Assembly: GCF_003634935.1 (NCBI RefSeq)
Contig: NZ_RBXO01000001.1
Span: forward strand, 744,001 to 808,000
Length of the DNA: 64,000 nucleotides
DNA from: Saccharothrix australiensis
GTDB lineage: Bacteria > Actinomycetota > Actinomycetes > Mycobacteriales > Pseudonocardiaceae
Reading direction: 5' to 3'
In this document: piece after piece, positions 17,399-26,537 of the stretch
Position numbering within the stretch: the stretch's first letter is position 1
Layout of the letters: each line of letters opens with the position of its first letter
Made by a program: the position numbers and the translations under genes
Notes under the pieces: generated by a model
The model's database searches: none
The model's input: the letters and a program-made list of their open reading frames with translations, nothing else
What the model was told of the DNA's origin: nothing

Positions 17399-18387
17399 GC
17401 GCCCGCGCTCCCTTCCTCTTGGTGCGTGGCCTTGCGCATCCGCTGCACCAGCAGCGCGGTGGCGGCGAAGGAGACGACGAACAGCACGGTCGCCATCGCC
17501 GAGGCGTAGCCCATGTCGAAGTACCGGAAACCTTGCGTGTACAGCCACACCGGGAACGTCAGCGTCGAGTTCTCGGGGAACCCGAGGTACCTCGTCGCAC
17601 CGGTGATGTCCGCCGCGCCGCTGGCCGCGGAGCCCGCGACCACCGCCTGCGTGAACAGCTGGAGGGAGACGATCACCGAGTTCACCACGCCGAACATCAG
17701 CACCGGCGAGATCGTCGGCAGCGTGATGTGCCACCACCGCCGCGCGGCGCCCGCGCCGTCCAGCTCCGCCGCCTCGTACTGCTCCTGCGGGACGTCCAGG
17801 ATGGCCGCCAGGATGATGATCATCAGGTCGCCGGACACCCACAGCATCACCGCGGCGATGCCGGGCTTGGCCCACGCCGGGTCGGCGAACCACAGCGGGC
17901 TCTCGACGCCGAACCAGCCGAGGAACGCGTCCAGCGGGCCCTCGTTCGGCCGCATGACCAGGAAGAACGACAGGACCGCCGCGACCGGCGGCGCGAGCGA
18001 CGGCAGGTAGCACAGGGTGCGCACCAGGCCGACGCCGGACTTCAGGCGGGCGATCACCGACGCCACGCCCAACGCGAACACCACGCGGGCGATGGTCAGC
18101 ACCACCACGAACCACAGGGTGTTGTAGACCGCCGTGAGGAACAGCTTGTCGGCGAACATGTACGTGTAGTTCTCGAACCCGATCCACACCGGCGGGTTGA
18201 TCAGGTCGTAGTCGGTGAACGAGAACCCGACCGTCGCGATCAGCGGGTAGGCGAAGAACACGGCGAACCCGGTGATCGCCGGCGCGAGGAAGGCCAGCAC
18301 GGTCAGCCGGTGTCGGGCGCGGGCGCGGGACCGCCCCTTGGCGGGGGCGGCCCGCACCGCGCCCACGCGTTCGAGCGTGGCGGTCAT
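17395..18387 (-). CDS. Sugar ABC transporter permease, MalF type
   Basis: 330 residues; a basic N-terminal extension is followed by six predicted helices. The EAA loop reads EQYEAAELDGAGAARRWWHI. It starts at ATG 18387, two bases after the binding-protein stop, and forms the membrane channel with the permease at 16526-17398. Confidence 0.93.
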   Translation of the reverse strand: MTATLERVGAVRAAPAKGRSRARARHRLTVLAFLAPAITGFAVFFAYPLIATVGFSFTDYDLINPPVWIGFENYTYMFADKLFLTAVYNTLWFVVVLTIARVVFALGVASVIARLKSGVGLVRTLCYLPSLAPPVAAVLSFFLVMRPNEGPLDAFLGWFGVESPLWFADPAWAKPGIAAVMLWVSGDLMIIILAAILDVPQEQYEAAELDGAGAARRWWHITLPTISPVLMFGVVNSVIVSLQLFTQAVVAGSAASGAADITGATRYLGFPENSTLTFPVWLYTQGFRYFDMGYASAMATVLFVVSFAATALLVQRMRKATHQEEGSAGA

Positions 18388-18389
18388 GG

Positions 18390-19718
18390 CTACTTGCCGC
18401 TCTTCGCGATCTGGTCGTCGATCTGCTTGTCGACGTCCTTCAGCCCGGCCATCAGGTCGGGCACCTTGCCCGCCTGCCACGACGTCGCGAAGTCGCCGAT
18501 CGCCTTGATGTGCGCGTCACCGATGGGCGTCACGGGGTTGCCCTTGAGCTTGCCGCTCTGCGCGAGGTCGATGAACGTCTTGAAGTTCTCGTCCACCTCC
18601 AGGCGCGGGTCGGCCAGCCCCGCCTTGGTGTTCGGGATGTTCTTGATGGCGTTGGCCAGGCCGACGATCGTGTCGGTGTCCAGCGACATGTGCTTGATCA
18701 GCTCCCACGCCGCGCCGGGGTTCTTCGCGCCCTTCGGCACACCCATGATCGTGCCGGTGGTGAAGCCCGTCCCGTACAGCTCCGGCTTGATCGTCGGGAA
18801 CGGCGCGGTGCCGAAGTTGACGTTCGGCGCCTGGTCCTCCAGGAACGCGGTCCGGTACTCGCCGTCCATCATCATGGCGATCTTCTGCTGGTGGAACGCG
18901 TGGTCGCTGGAGTACTCCTGGCCGAGCCCGGCGCGGAACCGCTCCAAGGCGTCGAAGCCGTAGAAGTCGACCAGTTCCTTCTGGAACTTCAGCATGTCCG
19001 CCCACTCGGGCGTGGCCAGCGACGACTTGCCGTCCGGGCCGGTCCACTCCGCGCCGAAGTTCGGCGCCCAGATCGGCGGGCGGTTGGCGTAGAACAGCAT
19101 GGTGGGCAGGAAGCCCGCGACCTCGATCGAGCCGTCCGCCGCCTTCTTGGTGGTGCGCTTGGCGAAGTCCAGCAGCTCGGCGGTGGTCTTGGGCGGCGCG
19201 CTGATGCCGGCCGCGGCGAACATGTCCTTGTTGTAGTACAGGCCGTACACGTCGCTGAGCATCGGCATCGCGCAGCGGGTGCCCTTGTACTCGGTGTAGG
19301 AGCGCACCGCGTCGGGCATCTGCGAGAGGTCGACCTTGTCGCGGTCGATGTAGGGCTTGAGGTCCTGGAACGAGCCGGACGAGCAGAACTGGCCGATGTT
19401 GTCGGTGGTGAACGACACCGCGACGTCCGGCGGGTTGCCGCTGCGGATGCCCGCGGTGATCTTGTCGTCGTCCTGGCTGCCCTCGTGCTTGATCTCGGCG
19501 TTCGGGAACTTCTTCTTGAAGCTCTGCAACGCCTTGGTGACCTCCTCCTGCTCGCGGCTGGAGTAGTTGCTCCACATGGTCAGGGTGAACTTGTCGTCCT
19601 TGCCGGGAGCGGCGCCCACGCCGCCCGGCTGGTCGGACTTGCCCGCGCCTGCCGCGCAGGCGGACAGGGAAACCGCAGCGGCCACGCATAGCAACGCTGC
19701 GCGGGGGAACTTGCGCAT
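18390..19718 (-). CDS. Sugar-binding lipoprotein of the GH4 operon importer
   Basis: 442 residues. The lipoprotein signal peptide has lipobox LSAC with Cys21, followed by a flexible Gly/Ser linker and a type 1 (CUT1) solute-binding fold (LTMWSNYSSREQEEV, MPMLSDVYGLYYNKDMF, GIMG-type hinge). It would capture an oligosaccharide outside the membrane and pass it to the two permeases. First gene of the operon after the ROK regulator; the 146-bp gap probably contains its promoter, though I find no clear operator there. Chitobiose or a beta-glucoside is the expected ligand given the GH4 enzyme; this is inference. Confidence 0.92.
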   Translation of the reverse strand: MRKFPRAALLCVAAAVSLSACAAGAGKSDQPGGVGAAPGKDDKFTLTMWSNYSSREQEEVTKALQSFKKKFPNAEIKHEGSQDDDKITAGIRSGNPPDVAVSFTTDNIGQFCSSGSFQDLKPYIDRDKVDLSQMPDAVRSYTEYKGTRCAMPMLSDVYGLYYNKDMFAAAGISAPPKTTAELLDFAKRTTKKAADGSIEVAGFLPTMLFYANRPPIWAPNFGAEWTGPDGKSSLATPEWADMLKFQKELVDFYGFDALERFRAGLGQEYSSDHAFHQQKIAMMMDGEYRTAFLEDQAPNVNFGTAPFPTIKPELYGTGFTTGTIMGVPKGAKNPGAAWELIKHMSLDTDTIVGLANAIKNIPNTKAGLADPRLEVDENFKTFIDLAQSGKLKGNPVTPIGDAHIKAIGDFATSWQAGKVPDLMAGLKDVDKQIDDQIAKSGK

Positions 19719-19864
19719 GTGCTCTCCTTCTCAACGTGCGGACGGGGACGTCGTGCGGCCCTCGGTCGAGCGCTCGGCCGGTCGGCCCGGCGGCCGGCCC
19801 TCGGTGGGTCCTCGGGTCGCGTTCCGGGTCGGTGTCCGGTCGGGCTGATCGGGTGTCGGGTGGG

Positions 19865-21061
19865 TCAGGCGTTGTGCGGGCCGCGGAAGGGTTCGGTCGT
19901 GGCGGCGGGTAGGCCGAACACCTGTTCCCTGACGACCGACAGCGCGGAGTGCAGTGCGCCGGAGCGCACCGGTTTCCCGGTCACCAGGGCGAGTCGGACG
20001 GGGGTGCGGGGCACCACCAGCTTGCGCAGCTCGGCGGCGACGAGGTCGGCGAGCGCCGTGCCGCCCGCCTGCGCGATGTCACCGGAGAGCAGGACGAGTT
20101 CGGGGTCCAGCACCGAGATCACGTTGGCCACGCCGGTCGCGATCCGGCGGGCGAGGTCGACCAGGAACTCCCGGCCGGGCGTGCCCTCGGCCAGGGCCTT
20201 GCGCACGGCGGCCTGCCCGCTGCGCGCGGACACCCCGTGCGCGCGGGCGAGCCGGACGATGGCGGCGTTGTCGAGCAGGTCGCCGTAGCGGCTGCCGCCC
20301 CGCTCGGTGCCGGTCTCGGCGGTGGCGTGGTCGGGGACCTGCATCGCGTCTATCTCGCCCGCGCCGCCGGTCGCGCCGCGCAGCAGGACGCCGTTGACGA
20401 CCACCGCCGCGCCCACCGCGTCGGCGGGCCAGAGCAGGACGAAGTCCTTCACGTTCGTCGCGCGGCCGGCGACCATCTCCTCCAGCGCGACCAGGTTGAC
20501 GTCGTTCTCGACGGTGACCGAGGTGCCGAGGAGGTCGCGGAGCCTGCCGGGGATGTCGAAGCCCTCCCAGCCCGGCATGTGCGGCGCGTAGTTCAGCTGA
20601 CCGGTGGCCGGGTCCACCGCGCCGGGCGAGCCGACGACGACGTGGTGCAGCACCTCGGGCGAGAGCCCGGCCTGGTTGGCGGCCTTGGTGACCGCGCCGT
20701 GGAACGCCTCCAGCACGTCGGCGCGCGGCATGGGCGCGCTGTGCTCGGTGACCAGCGCGCCGGAGATGTCGGCGATGGCGACGTCGACCGTGTCGGGGGT
20801 GAGGTCGATCGCGGCCACGTGGGCGAGCGCGCCGTTGACGGTCCAGAGCTGGGCCCGCGGACCCCGCCCGCCGCCGCGCAGGCCGTTCCGCAGGACGGTC
20901 CCCTCGGTTTCGAGGCGGGTCAGGAGCTGGGCCGTGGCCGGCTTGGAGAGCCCGATGATGCCCTCCAGCTCGGAGCGCGTGAGCGGTCCGTTGCGCAGCA
21001 GGGCCTCGATCGCCGCGCGGTCGTTGATCTCGCGCAGCAGACGTGGGCTCCCGGCTCGCAT
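19865..21061 (-). CDS. ROK-family transcriptional regulator
   Basis: 398 residues. The N-terminal winged helix (GPLTRSELEGIIGLSKPATA) is fused to a ROK domain with the ATP/sugar-binding pattern (IDLTPDTVDVAIADI, VENDVNLVALEE). The usual zinc-binding CxCGxxGC motif is absent, which is common in the subgroup acting only as regulators. It sits directly upstream of and co-oriented with the importer/GH4/kinase operon and is its likely repressor, with the imported sugar or its phosphate as inducer. An inverted repeat in its own promoter suggests autoregulation. Confidence 0.9.
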   Translation of the reverse strand: MRAGSPRLLREINDRAAIEALLRNGPLTRSELEGIIGLSKPATAQLLTRLETEGTVLRNGLRGGGRGPRAQLWTVNGALAHVAAIDLTPDTVDVAIADISGALVTEHSAPMPRADVLEAFHGAVTKAANQAGLSPEVLHHVVVGSPGAVDPATGQLNYAPHMPGWEGFDIPGRLRDLLGTSVTVENDVNLVALEEMVAGRATNVKDFVLLWPADAVGAAVVVNGVLLRGATGGAGEIDAMQVPDHATAETGTERGGSRYGDLLDNAAIVRLARAHGVSARSGQAAVRKALAEGTPGREFLVDLARRIATGVANVISVLDPELVLLSGDIAQAGGTALADLVAAELRKLVVPRTPVRLALVTGKPVRSGALHSALSVVREQVFGLPAATTEPFRGPHNA

Positions 21062-21071
21062 CCCGCCTCCT

Positions 21072-21090
21072 GTCTGTTAACTTTCCAGAC
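21072..21090. promoter_or_regulatory. Candidate ROK operator
   Basis: Imperfect palindrome GTCTG-TTAACTTTC-CAGAC, ten bases before the regulator start. The AT-rich centre stands out in GC-rich surroundings. No second copy was found before the binding-protein gene. Confidence 0.45.
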
Positions 21091-21157
21091 GATTTCGGGC
21101 CACGGTAGTGACGGCCCTCACCCCGGTCAATGCCCCGAGACGGGTCCGTTACCTGGG

Positions 21158-21171
21158 TTAGGTTTGCCTAA
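21158..21171 (+). promoter_or_regulatory. Candidate iron box (DtxR/IdeR type)
   Basis: TTAGGTTTGCCTAA, a dyad with TTAGG/CCTAA arms, lies 15 bp upstream of the DUF3159 gene. It matches the left half of the IdeR/DmdR consensus TTAGGTTAGGCTAACCTAA well and the right half poorly. Confidence 0.35.
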
Positions 21172-21185
21172 GGCACCCTGGAGGC

Positions 21186-21833
21186 ATGACCGACACCCGT
21201 GAGTCGCTGGCTCAGCTGCTTGGTGGGCGCGGGGGTGCGCTGGACGCCTCCCTGCCGCCGTTGGCCTTCGCCCTGGGCTGGGTGCTGGCGGGGCGGTCCA
21301 TCGCGGTGGGCGCGCTCGCCGCCGTGGTGTGCGGCGTGGTCATCGGTGTCGTGCGGGTCGTGCGGGGTGACCGGCCGCGGGCGGTCGTCGTCAGCGTGGC
21401 GCTGGTCGTCGTGGCCGCGTACGTGGCGCTCCAGACCGGGCGGGCCGAGGACTTCTTCCTGTTGCAGGTCTTCCTCAACGCGGCCAGCGCGCTCGTGTGG
21501 GCGGCGAGCATCGTCGTCCGGTGGCCCCTGCTGGGTGTCGTGGTCGGGTTCGTGACCGGGCAGCGGTTCCGGTGGCGGCGCGACCCGGACCTGATGCGCG
21601 CCTATCGGGCCGCCAGCTGGCCTTGGGTGGGGCAGTACGTGGTGCGGGTGGTGGTCTTCGGCGCGTTGTGGCTCACCGGGCAGGTCGTCGTGCTGGGTGT
21701 CATGCGGGCGGTGCTGACGTGGCCGTTGCAGGCGGTGTGCATCGCGGTCAGTTGGTGGGTGTTGCGGCGGGCGTTGCCGGCGGATCACCCGGGGTTGCGG
21801 CATCCGCGCGTTGAGGAGTCGGCGCGGGGGTGA
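21186..21833 (+). CDS. DUF3159 membrane protein
   Basis: 215 residues; five or six hydrophobic helices, with the diagnostic DUF3159 stretch DFFLLQVFLNAASALVWAAS near the middle and VGQYVVRVVVFGALWL further on. The function of the family is unknown; it is restricted to actinobacteria. GGAGG lies two bases before the ATG. Single gene, divergent from the ROK regulator, with a candidate iron box in the intergenic region. Confidence 0.88.
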   Translation: MTDTRESLAQLLGGRGGALDASLPPLAFALGWVLAGRSIAVGALAAVVCGVVIGVVRVVRGDRPRAVVVSVALVVVAAYVALQTGRAEDFFLLQVFLNAASALVWAASIVVRWPLLGVVVGFVTGQRFRWRRDPDLMRAYRAASWPWVGQYVVRVVVFGALWLTGQVVVLGVMRAVLTWPLQAVCIAVSWWVLRRALPADHPGLRHPRVEESARG

Positions 21834-21989
21834 GGTCGGTGGAGCGGTGTGGGGAGGGTGTCGGGGCGTAGAAGCGGGCGCTCGCCGCTGGGCAGGCCGC
21901 CAAGGAGGGACAACACGAGGCCAGGGCTCTGCGCGGCGCGGGCGAGGGCGGGTGTTTGCCCGGCGTGAGTGGGGGCGCGTGGGTGGGGG

Positions 21990-22919
21990 TCAGGATGGGC
22001 GGGGGGCGTTGTCGCCCAGGATTTCCACTGCGGCCAGCCAGGCCGCGCCGGCCGCGCCTTCGGTTGCGGTGCGGATGGGGGCTCGGGTGCGGTTGGCCAG
22101 TTCCGCGCGGAGGCGGGTGCCCAGGGGGTGGGCGTGGATCAGGCTGCCCACCAGCACGATCGGGGTGTCGTCGTCCTCGGTGCGGTCGGCCAGGGCCAGG
22201 GTGGTCAGGTGGGTCACCGCCTCGGTGATGATCCGGTCGGCGCTCGGGGCCGTCCTGTGGGCGGTGACCAGGGGCGCGTAGCGGGCCAGGGCGATCGGCC
22301 TGGACTGGTTGGCCGTGGTGATCAGGTGGCGCCAGGCGGTTCGCGGCGGGGTCGGGGTGATGCCCGCCTTGTCCAGCACCGCCCTGGTGAGGGCGTCGAG
22401 CGCGTCCGTCTCCAGCGCGCGCAGGGTCGCCCGCACGGCTTCCCGGCCCAGCCAGTAGGCCGAGCCCTCGTCGCCCAGCAGCCAGCCGTAGCCGCCCGAC
22501 GTCGACGTCAGCCGGTGGTCGGTGATGCGGGCCGCGATGGAGCCGGTGCCCGCCACCAGCACGGTCCCGGTCGGTGCGGCCGAGCCCGCCGCGAAGGCCG
22601 CCTCGCAGTCGGTGATCACGCGCATCGGGCAGCGCAGGCCCGCCGTCGTCCAGGCGTCGGTGAACAGCGCCGACACGAGCGGGTCGGTGAGCTTGCTCGA
22701 ACCCGCCATGCCCAGCACCCCGGACTCGACCTTGGCGGCGTCGAGGCCGTCCAGCGCGGCCGTCAGGGCCTGCGTGATGTGCGCCGCGGCCTCCTCCGGC
22801 GGGTGGGAGTTGGGGTTGGCCCCGCCCGCCACGCCCTCGCCCAGGCGGGTGCCGTCCAGGTCGAGCACCAGCGCCCTGGTCGCGGTGCCGCCTGCGTCCA
22901 TTCCGACCACGAAGCCCAT
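21990..22919 (-). CDS. BadF-type N-acetylglucosamine kinase
   Basis: 309 residues from ATG 22919; an in-frame TTG at 22937 is possible but less likely. ASKHA motifs are phosphate-1 GMDAGGTATRALVLDLDG, GVLGMAGSSK, TDCEAAFAAG, VAGTGSIAARI and GDEGSAYWLG. The last motif is typical of GlcNAc kinases related to human NAGK. It would convert cytoplasmic GlcNAc to GlcNAc-6-phosphate for NagA at 28506-29690. It stands alone, separated from the DUF3159 gene by a GC-rich 156-bp convergent gap. Confidence 0.82.
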   Translation of the reverse strand: MGFVVGMDAGGTATRALVLDLDGTRLGEGVAGGANPNSHPPEEAAAHITQALTAALDGLDAAKVESGVLGMAGSSKLTDPLVSALFTDAWTTAGLRCPMRVITDCEAAFAAGSAAPTGTVLVAGTGSIAARITDHRLTSTSGGYGWLLGDEGSAYWLGREAVRATLRALETDALDALTRAVLDKAGITPTPPRTAWRHLITTANQSRPIALARYAPLVTAHRTAPSADRIITEAVTHLTTLALADRTEDDDTPIVLVGSLIHAHPLGTRLRAELANRTRAPIRTATEGAAGAAWLAAVEILGDNAPRPS

Positions 22920-22973
22920 TCGACCGAGTATGCCCAAGGGATCGACCGGCCCGGCACACCCGTACGGGTTGCC

Positions 22974-25900
22974 TCAGCCGCGCGGCTCGACCACCTCGGC
23001 CCGTGCCCCTGGACCGTTGTGGTGGTGCAGCAGCAGGAGGCCGCCCGACCGGTCGGCCGCCAGTGAACCGGGGTCGCGGTGGACGTCCAGGCGCGTGCCC
23101 GGTTCGGCCACGTAGGACAGCGCGGGCGTCGCTCCGGACCGGACCGCGTAGCCCGGCTTCAAGGGGTCGAACGACATCGGCTCGGCGATCCGGTCGACGA
23201 GGCCGTCCTGGTTGCCCGGCGCCGGGTACGAACCGGCGGTGCCCGCCGTGTACGACAGGCGGAACGACGACGCCGCCGGGTCGATGCCGAGCGCCTTGAG
23301 GGCGACCGGCAGGACGACCACGTTGCTGTCCATGACGTTGGTGTCGACGTCGCCGTGCCGGCCGTTGACCGGCTGCTCGTCCACGACCTCGCCGTCGGCC
23401 ACCCGGACGGTCCGGGCGAGCCACACGTCGGCCACCACGCCGCCGTTGCCGTCCAGCGGCTTCCCGACCCGCACGAGGTAGTCGTGCGCGCCGTCGCCGG
23501 TCGTGTCGATGCGGATCTCCGGGGTGTTGGGCGCGCCGAGCGTCACCCAGTCGTCCCAGGTCACGACGCCGAACGCGAGCAGCGCGCCGTCCGAGCGGTC
23601 GACCGGTGCGGTGGACGCCGCGCCCACGTAGCGCAGGTCGCCGCCCCTGGCCGAGGCGTTCACCGCGCAGTCGACGCCCACGTCCTCGGCGCAGTCGGGC
23701 AGCCGGCCGGAGACGCCCTGGAGCTCGAACGCGCTCACCAGCGACCGGTACGCCTGACCGCCGGCGCCCTGGTCGAGCGACCGGCCGTAGAGGCGCAGGG
23801 GGGCGGTCGTCCCGCCCCGGAACGCGAGCGCGCCCGCCGCCACGTCGGCCACCGGCTCGGGCGCCGCGTACACCGGCACCCGCAGGGTCGTCGCGCCCGA
23901 GGTCAGCAGCACGCGCCCGGACGCCTCGGCGAGGAACTGGCGCGCCACGCCCGCCTGCTCGCCGGCCACGGTCGGGTCGGCGACCTTGCGCAGCTCCCAC
24001 GGCAGGACGCGCAACGTCACGCGGACGTCCGCGGTCCCGCCCGCCGGCACCTGGACGACGCGAGGCCAGACCTCGACCTCCGTGCCGGGCACCGCCGTGG
24101 CCGCCCGGTAGGACGCGGTGAGCGTGCGCGGCTCGTCGCCCTTGTTGACGACTCGCACCGTCTTGGTCCGCCACGTCGGGTGGGCGGCCGCGACCGGGCC
24201 GAACGACACGCCGACCGAACCGGGGTTGTCCCGCACCATCGCCAGCAGGTCCGCGGCCACGGCGGCCGCGGCGTCGACCCGGCCCGCGCCGACCCGCATC
24301 GGCGCCTGCTCGACACCGGTCGCGTGGTCGTCGCCGGACCGCACCTCGCCGCTCGCGGTGTTCATCACCGCCGCCTTGACCTCCTCCACCGTCCAGTCCG
24401 GGTGGGCCTCGCGGACCAGCGCGCCGATGCCCGCCACGTGCGGCGCGGCCATCGACGTGCCGCCCATGCCCACGCCGTCGTCGCCGGTGCCGGCGGCGGC
24501 CGACAGGATGGTGTCGCCGGGCGCCGCGACGTCGGGCTTGGCCGCGACCGGGCCGCGCGCGCCGCGGGCGGAGGACGGCGTGATCGTGTCGGCCAGGGAC
24601 GGTGTCGTGGTGGGCACCGAGCCGCGCAGCGCGCCCGCCATCCGGACCCGCAGGTCGCCGGCGGCGAGGGCCGGGCGGACCCGCTCGGTGGCCGTGCCGG
24701 TGAACTGGAAGACCGGGATGTCCGCGTTGCCCCCGATGGCCGCCGCGAACACGTCCTTGGTGGCAGGCAGCAGCACGCCCACCGCGCCGGCGGCCTTGGC
24801 GTGGTCGGCCCGCGGGCCCGAACCGCACCGGCGGGTCGCGTCGGACTCGTCCCACTCCAGCCAGGCGATCCGGCCCGCGAGGTCCTGCCGGATCGGGTCG
24901 CAGCCGTCGGCGTTGGCCGGGTCGGCGAGGGTCACCACCGGTGCGGTCAGGTCCAGCGCGTCGTAGCCGGGGTAGTTCCGGCTGTACTGGCCGGGCCGCT
25001 CGCCGCCGCCGGGCACGGCGACGCCGTCGAGGAGCGCGAAGCCGTCCCGCGTGTTGGCCACGGCCAGGGCTTCCGGCGTGTTCGCGGGCGAGCCGCCGAC
25101 GTCGTAGAGGTCGCCGCCGTTGCCCGCCGCCGCCACGACCAGCACGCCGTGCTCCACCAGCTTGCGCACGAACCGGCCGTCCGGGTCGTCCTGGCTGCCG
25201 AAGTCCGAGCCGAGGGACAGGTTGACGACGTCGAGCCGGTCGGCGAAGTCACCGTCGCCGTCGGGGTCGAGCGCCCAGTCCAGCGCCTGCGCGACGAGGT
25301 CGGTCGACCCGGTGCAGCCGAACACCTTCAGGGCGTACAGCTGTGCCTCGGGCGCGGTGCCGGGGCCGATCCGCAGGGTGTCGAGGCGCGCGTCGGTCAG
25401 CTCCCGGTGGTCGCCGGTGAACGTGCTGCCGTCGGCGTTCTGGCCGTACCCGGCGGCCGTGCCCGCGACGTGCGTGCCGTGGCCCTGGCAGTCCATCGGG
25501 TTCGGGTCGGGTCGGGGAGTGGCCTTGGCGGGGTCGTCGGCGTCGTACGCGTCGCCCGCGAAGTCGTGGCCGCCGACGACCTTGGCGGTCGGCGTCCACG
25601 GCCCGGCGCGGTCGACGGCCGCGTGCGCGGCGGGCGTGCCGGGGCCGCCGAAGTCGGCGTGCGTGTAGTCGACGCCGGTGTCGACGATGCCGATCCGCAC
25701 GCCGGCGCCGTGGCGGCCGGTCCGCCGCCACACCTCGGCGGCCCCGGTCAGCCGCACCGAGCCCGCGTTCCGCACGGACTTCGGCACGGCGCGCCGGACG
25801 GCGGTGACCTCGGGCAGGGCGATCAGCTCGCGCACCTCCGCCGCGTCGGCGGTGACCACGACGCCGGGCACGGCGTTGACCGTCCTGGCGACCTCGCGCG

Positions 25901-26273
25901 TGGCGGAGTCCCTGCCGCGCAACACCTCCAGCACGCGGGTGGCCTGGTCGCCGATGCGCTGCCGGGACGCCAGCGCGGCGCGGGCGGCCCCGGCGTCACC
26001 CGCGCCGCGCGCCTTCTCGCCGTCGAACGCCGCGGCGGCGGGCGTCCCGGCGAGTTCGACGAACGCGGTGACCGGGCCGGTGGCCCCGGCGAGGCCGGCA
26101 CCGACGTGCTCGGCCGGTCCGGCGTCGGCTCCCGGCACGCGCCCGACCGCCGTCCGGTCGGGCGGCACCGGCTCCGCGAGCGGCTCGTCGGCGGCGACCG
26201 CGCCCGGCGTGGTGAGCGCGGCGATCAGTGCGGCGATGGCGGCGGACGCCCGCACCCCGCGGTGGTGTCTCAT
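22974..26273 (-). CDS. Large secreted subtilase (S8 family)
   Basis: 1099 residues from ATG 26273. A signal peptide occupies residues 1-28, followed by an inhibitor-like propeptide. The catalytic triad is Asp near 197 (GIVDTGVDYTHADF), His near 266 (GHGTHVAGTAAG) and Ser near 604 (GGTSMAAPHVAG). A protease-associated domain is inserted between His and Ser (residues about 430-500, IPVFQFTGTATERV). The C-terminal 400 residues are beta-rich, Fn3-like domains without a cell-wall anchor. It should be a secreted, self-processed protease that degrades extracellular protein. Single gene, separated from the GlcNAc kinase by about 50 bp. Confidence 0.93.
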   Translation of the reverse strand: MRHHRGVRASAAIAALIAALTTPGAVAADEPLAEPVPPDRTAVGRVPGADAGPAEHVGAGLAGATGPVTAFVELAGTPAAAAFDGEKARGAGDAGAARAALASRQRIGDQATRVLEVLRGRDSATREVARTVNAVPGVVVTADAAEVRELIALPEVTAVRRAVPKSVRNAGSVRLTGAAEVWRRTGRHGAGVRIGIVDTGVDYTHADFGGPGTPAAHAAVDRAGPWTPTAKVVGGHDFAGDAYDADDPAKATPRPDPNPMDCQGHGTHVAGTAAGYGQNADGSTFTGDHRELTDARLDTLRIGPGTAPEAQLYALKVFGCTGSTDLVAQALDWALDPDGDGDFADRLDVVNLSLGSDFGSQDDPDGRFVRKLVEHGVLVVAAAGNGGDLYDVGGSPANTPEALAVANTRDGFALLDGVAVPGGGERPGQYSRNYPGYDALDLTAPVVTLADPANADGCDPIRQDLAGRIAWLEWDESDATRRCGSGPRADHAKAAGAVGVLLPATKDVFAAAIGGNADIPVFQFTGTATERVRPALAAGDLRVRMAGALRGSVPTTTPSLADTITPSSARGARGPVAAKPDVAAPGDTILSAAAGTGDDGVGMGGTSMAAPHVAGIGALVREAHPDWTVEEVKAAVMNTASGEVRSGDDHATGVEQAPMRVGAGRVDAAAAVAADLLAMVRDNPGSVGVSFGPVAAAHPTWRTKTVRVVNKGDEPRTLTASYRAATAVPGTEVEVWPRVVQVPAGGTADVRVTLRVLPWELRKVADPTVAGEQAGVARQFLAEASGRVLLTSGATTLRVPVYAAPEPVADVAAGALAFRGGTTAPLRLYGRSLDQGAGGQAYRSLVSAFELQGVSGRLPDCAEDVGVDCAVNASARGGDLRYVGAASTAPVDRSDGALLAFGVVTWDDWVTLGAPNTPEIRIDTTGDGAHDYLVRVGKPLDGNGGVVADVWLARTVRVADGEVVDEQPVNGRHGDVDTNVMDSNVVVLPVALKALGIDPAASSFRLSYTAGTAGSYPAPGNQDGLVDRIAEPMSFDPLKPGYAVRSGATPALSYVAEPGTRLDVHRDPGSLAADRSGGLLLLHHHNGPGARAEVVEPRG

Positions 26274-26537
26274 CGGAACCCTTCGTCGACCGGTTCGGGC
26301 GCGCGTCGGACCTCGTCCCATGCCGGGGCGCGGTCCGGTTGCCGTCGGGTCGCGACGGTGCGCACACGAATGGTCGCAGCGGGTGGCCGGCTGGCGAGTC
26401 ATCGGAGGGTTCACCGTGTCGGGTGGCGGCGGATGGGTGGCGACCGCCATGCCTCGGACGGGTGGGGGTGGCACCCCGGGGTCGGATCGGGGTGATCCCT
26501 GATGATCAAGCCGCCGAACGGCGGGAAAGTCCTGCCC

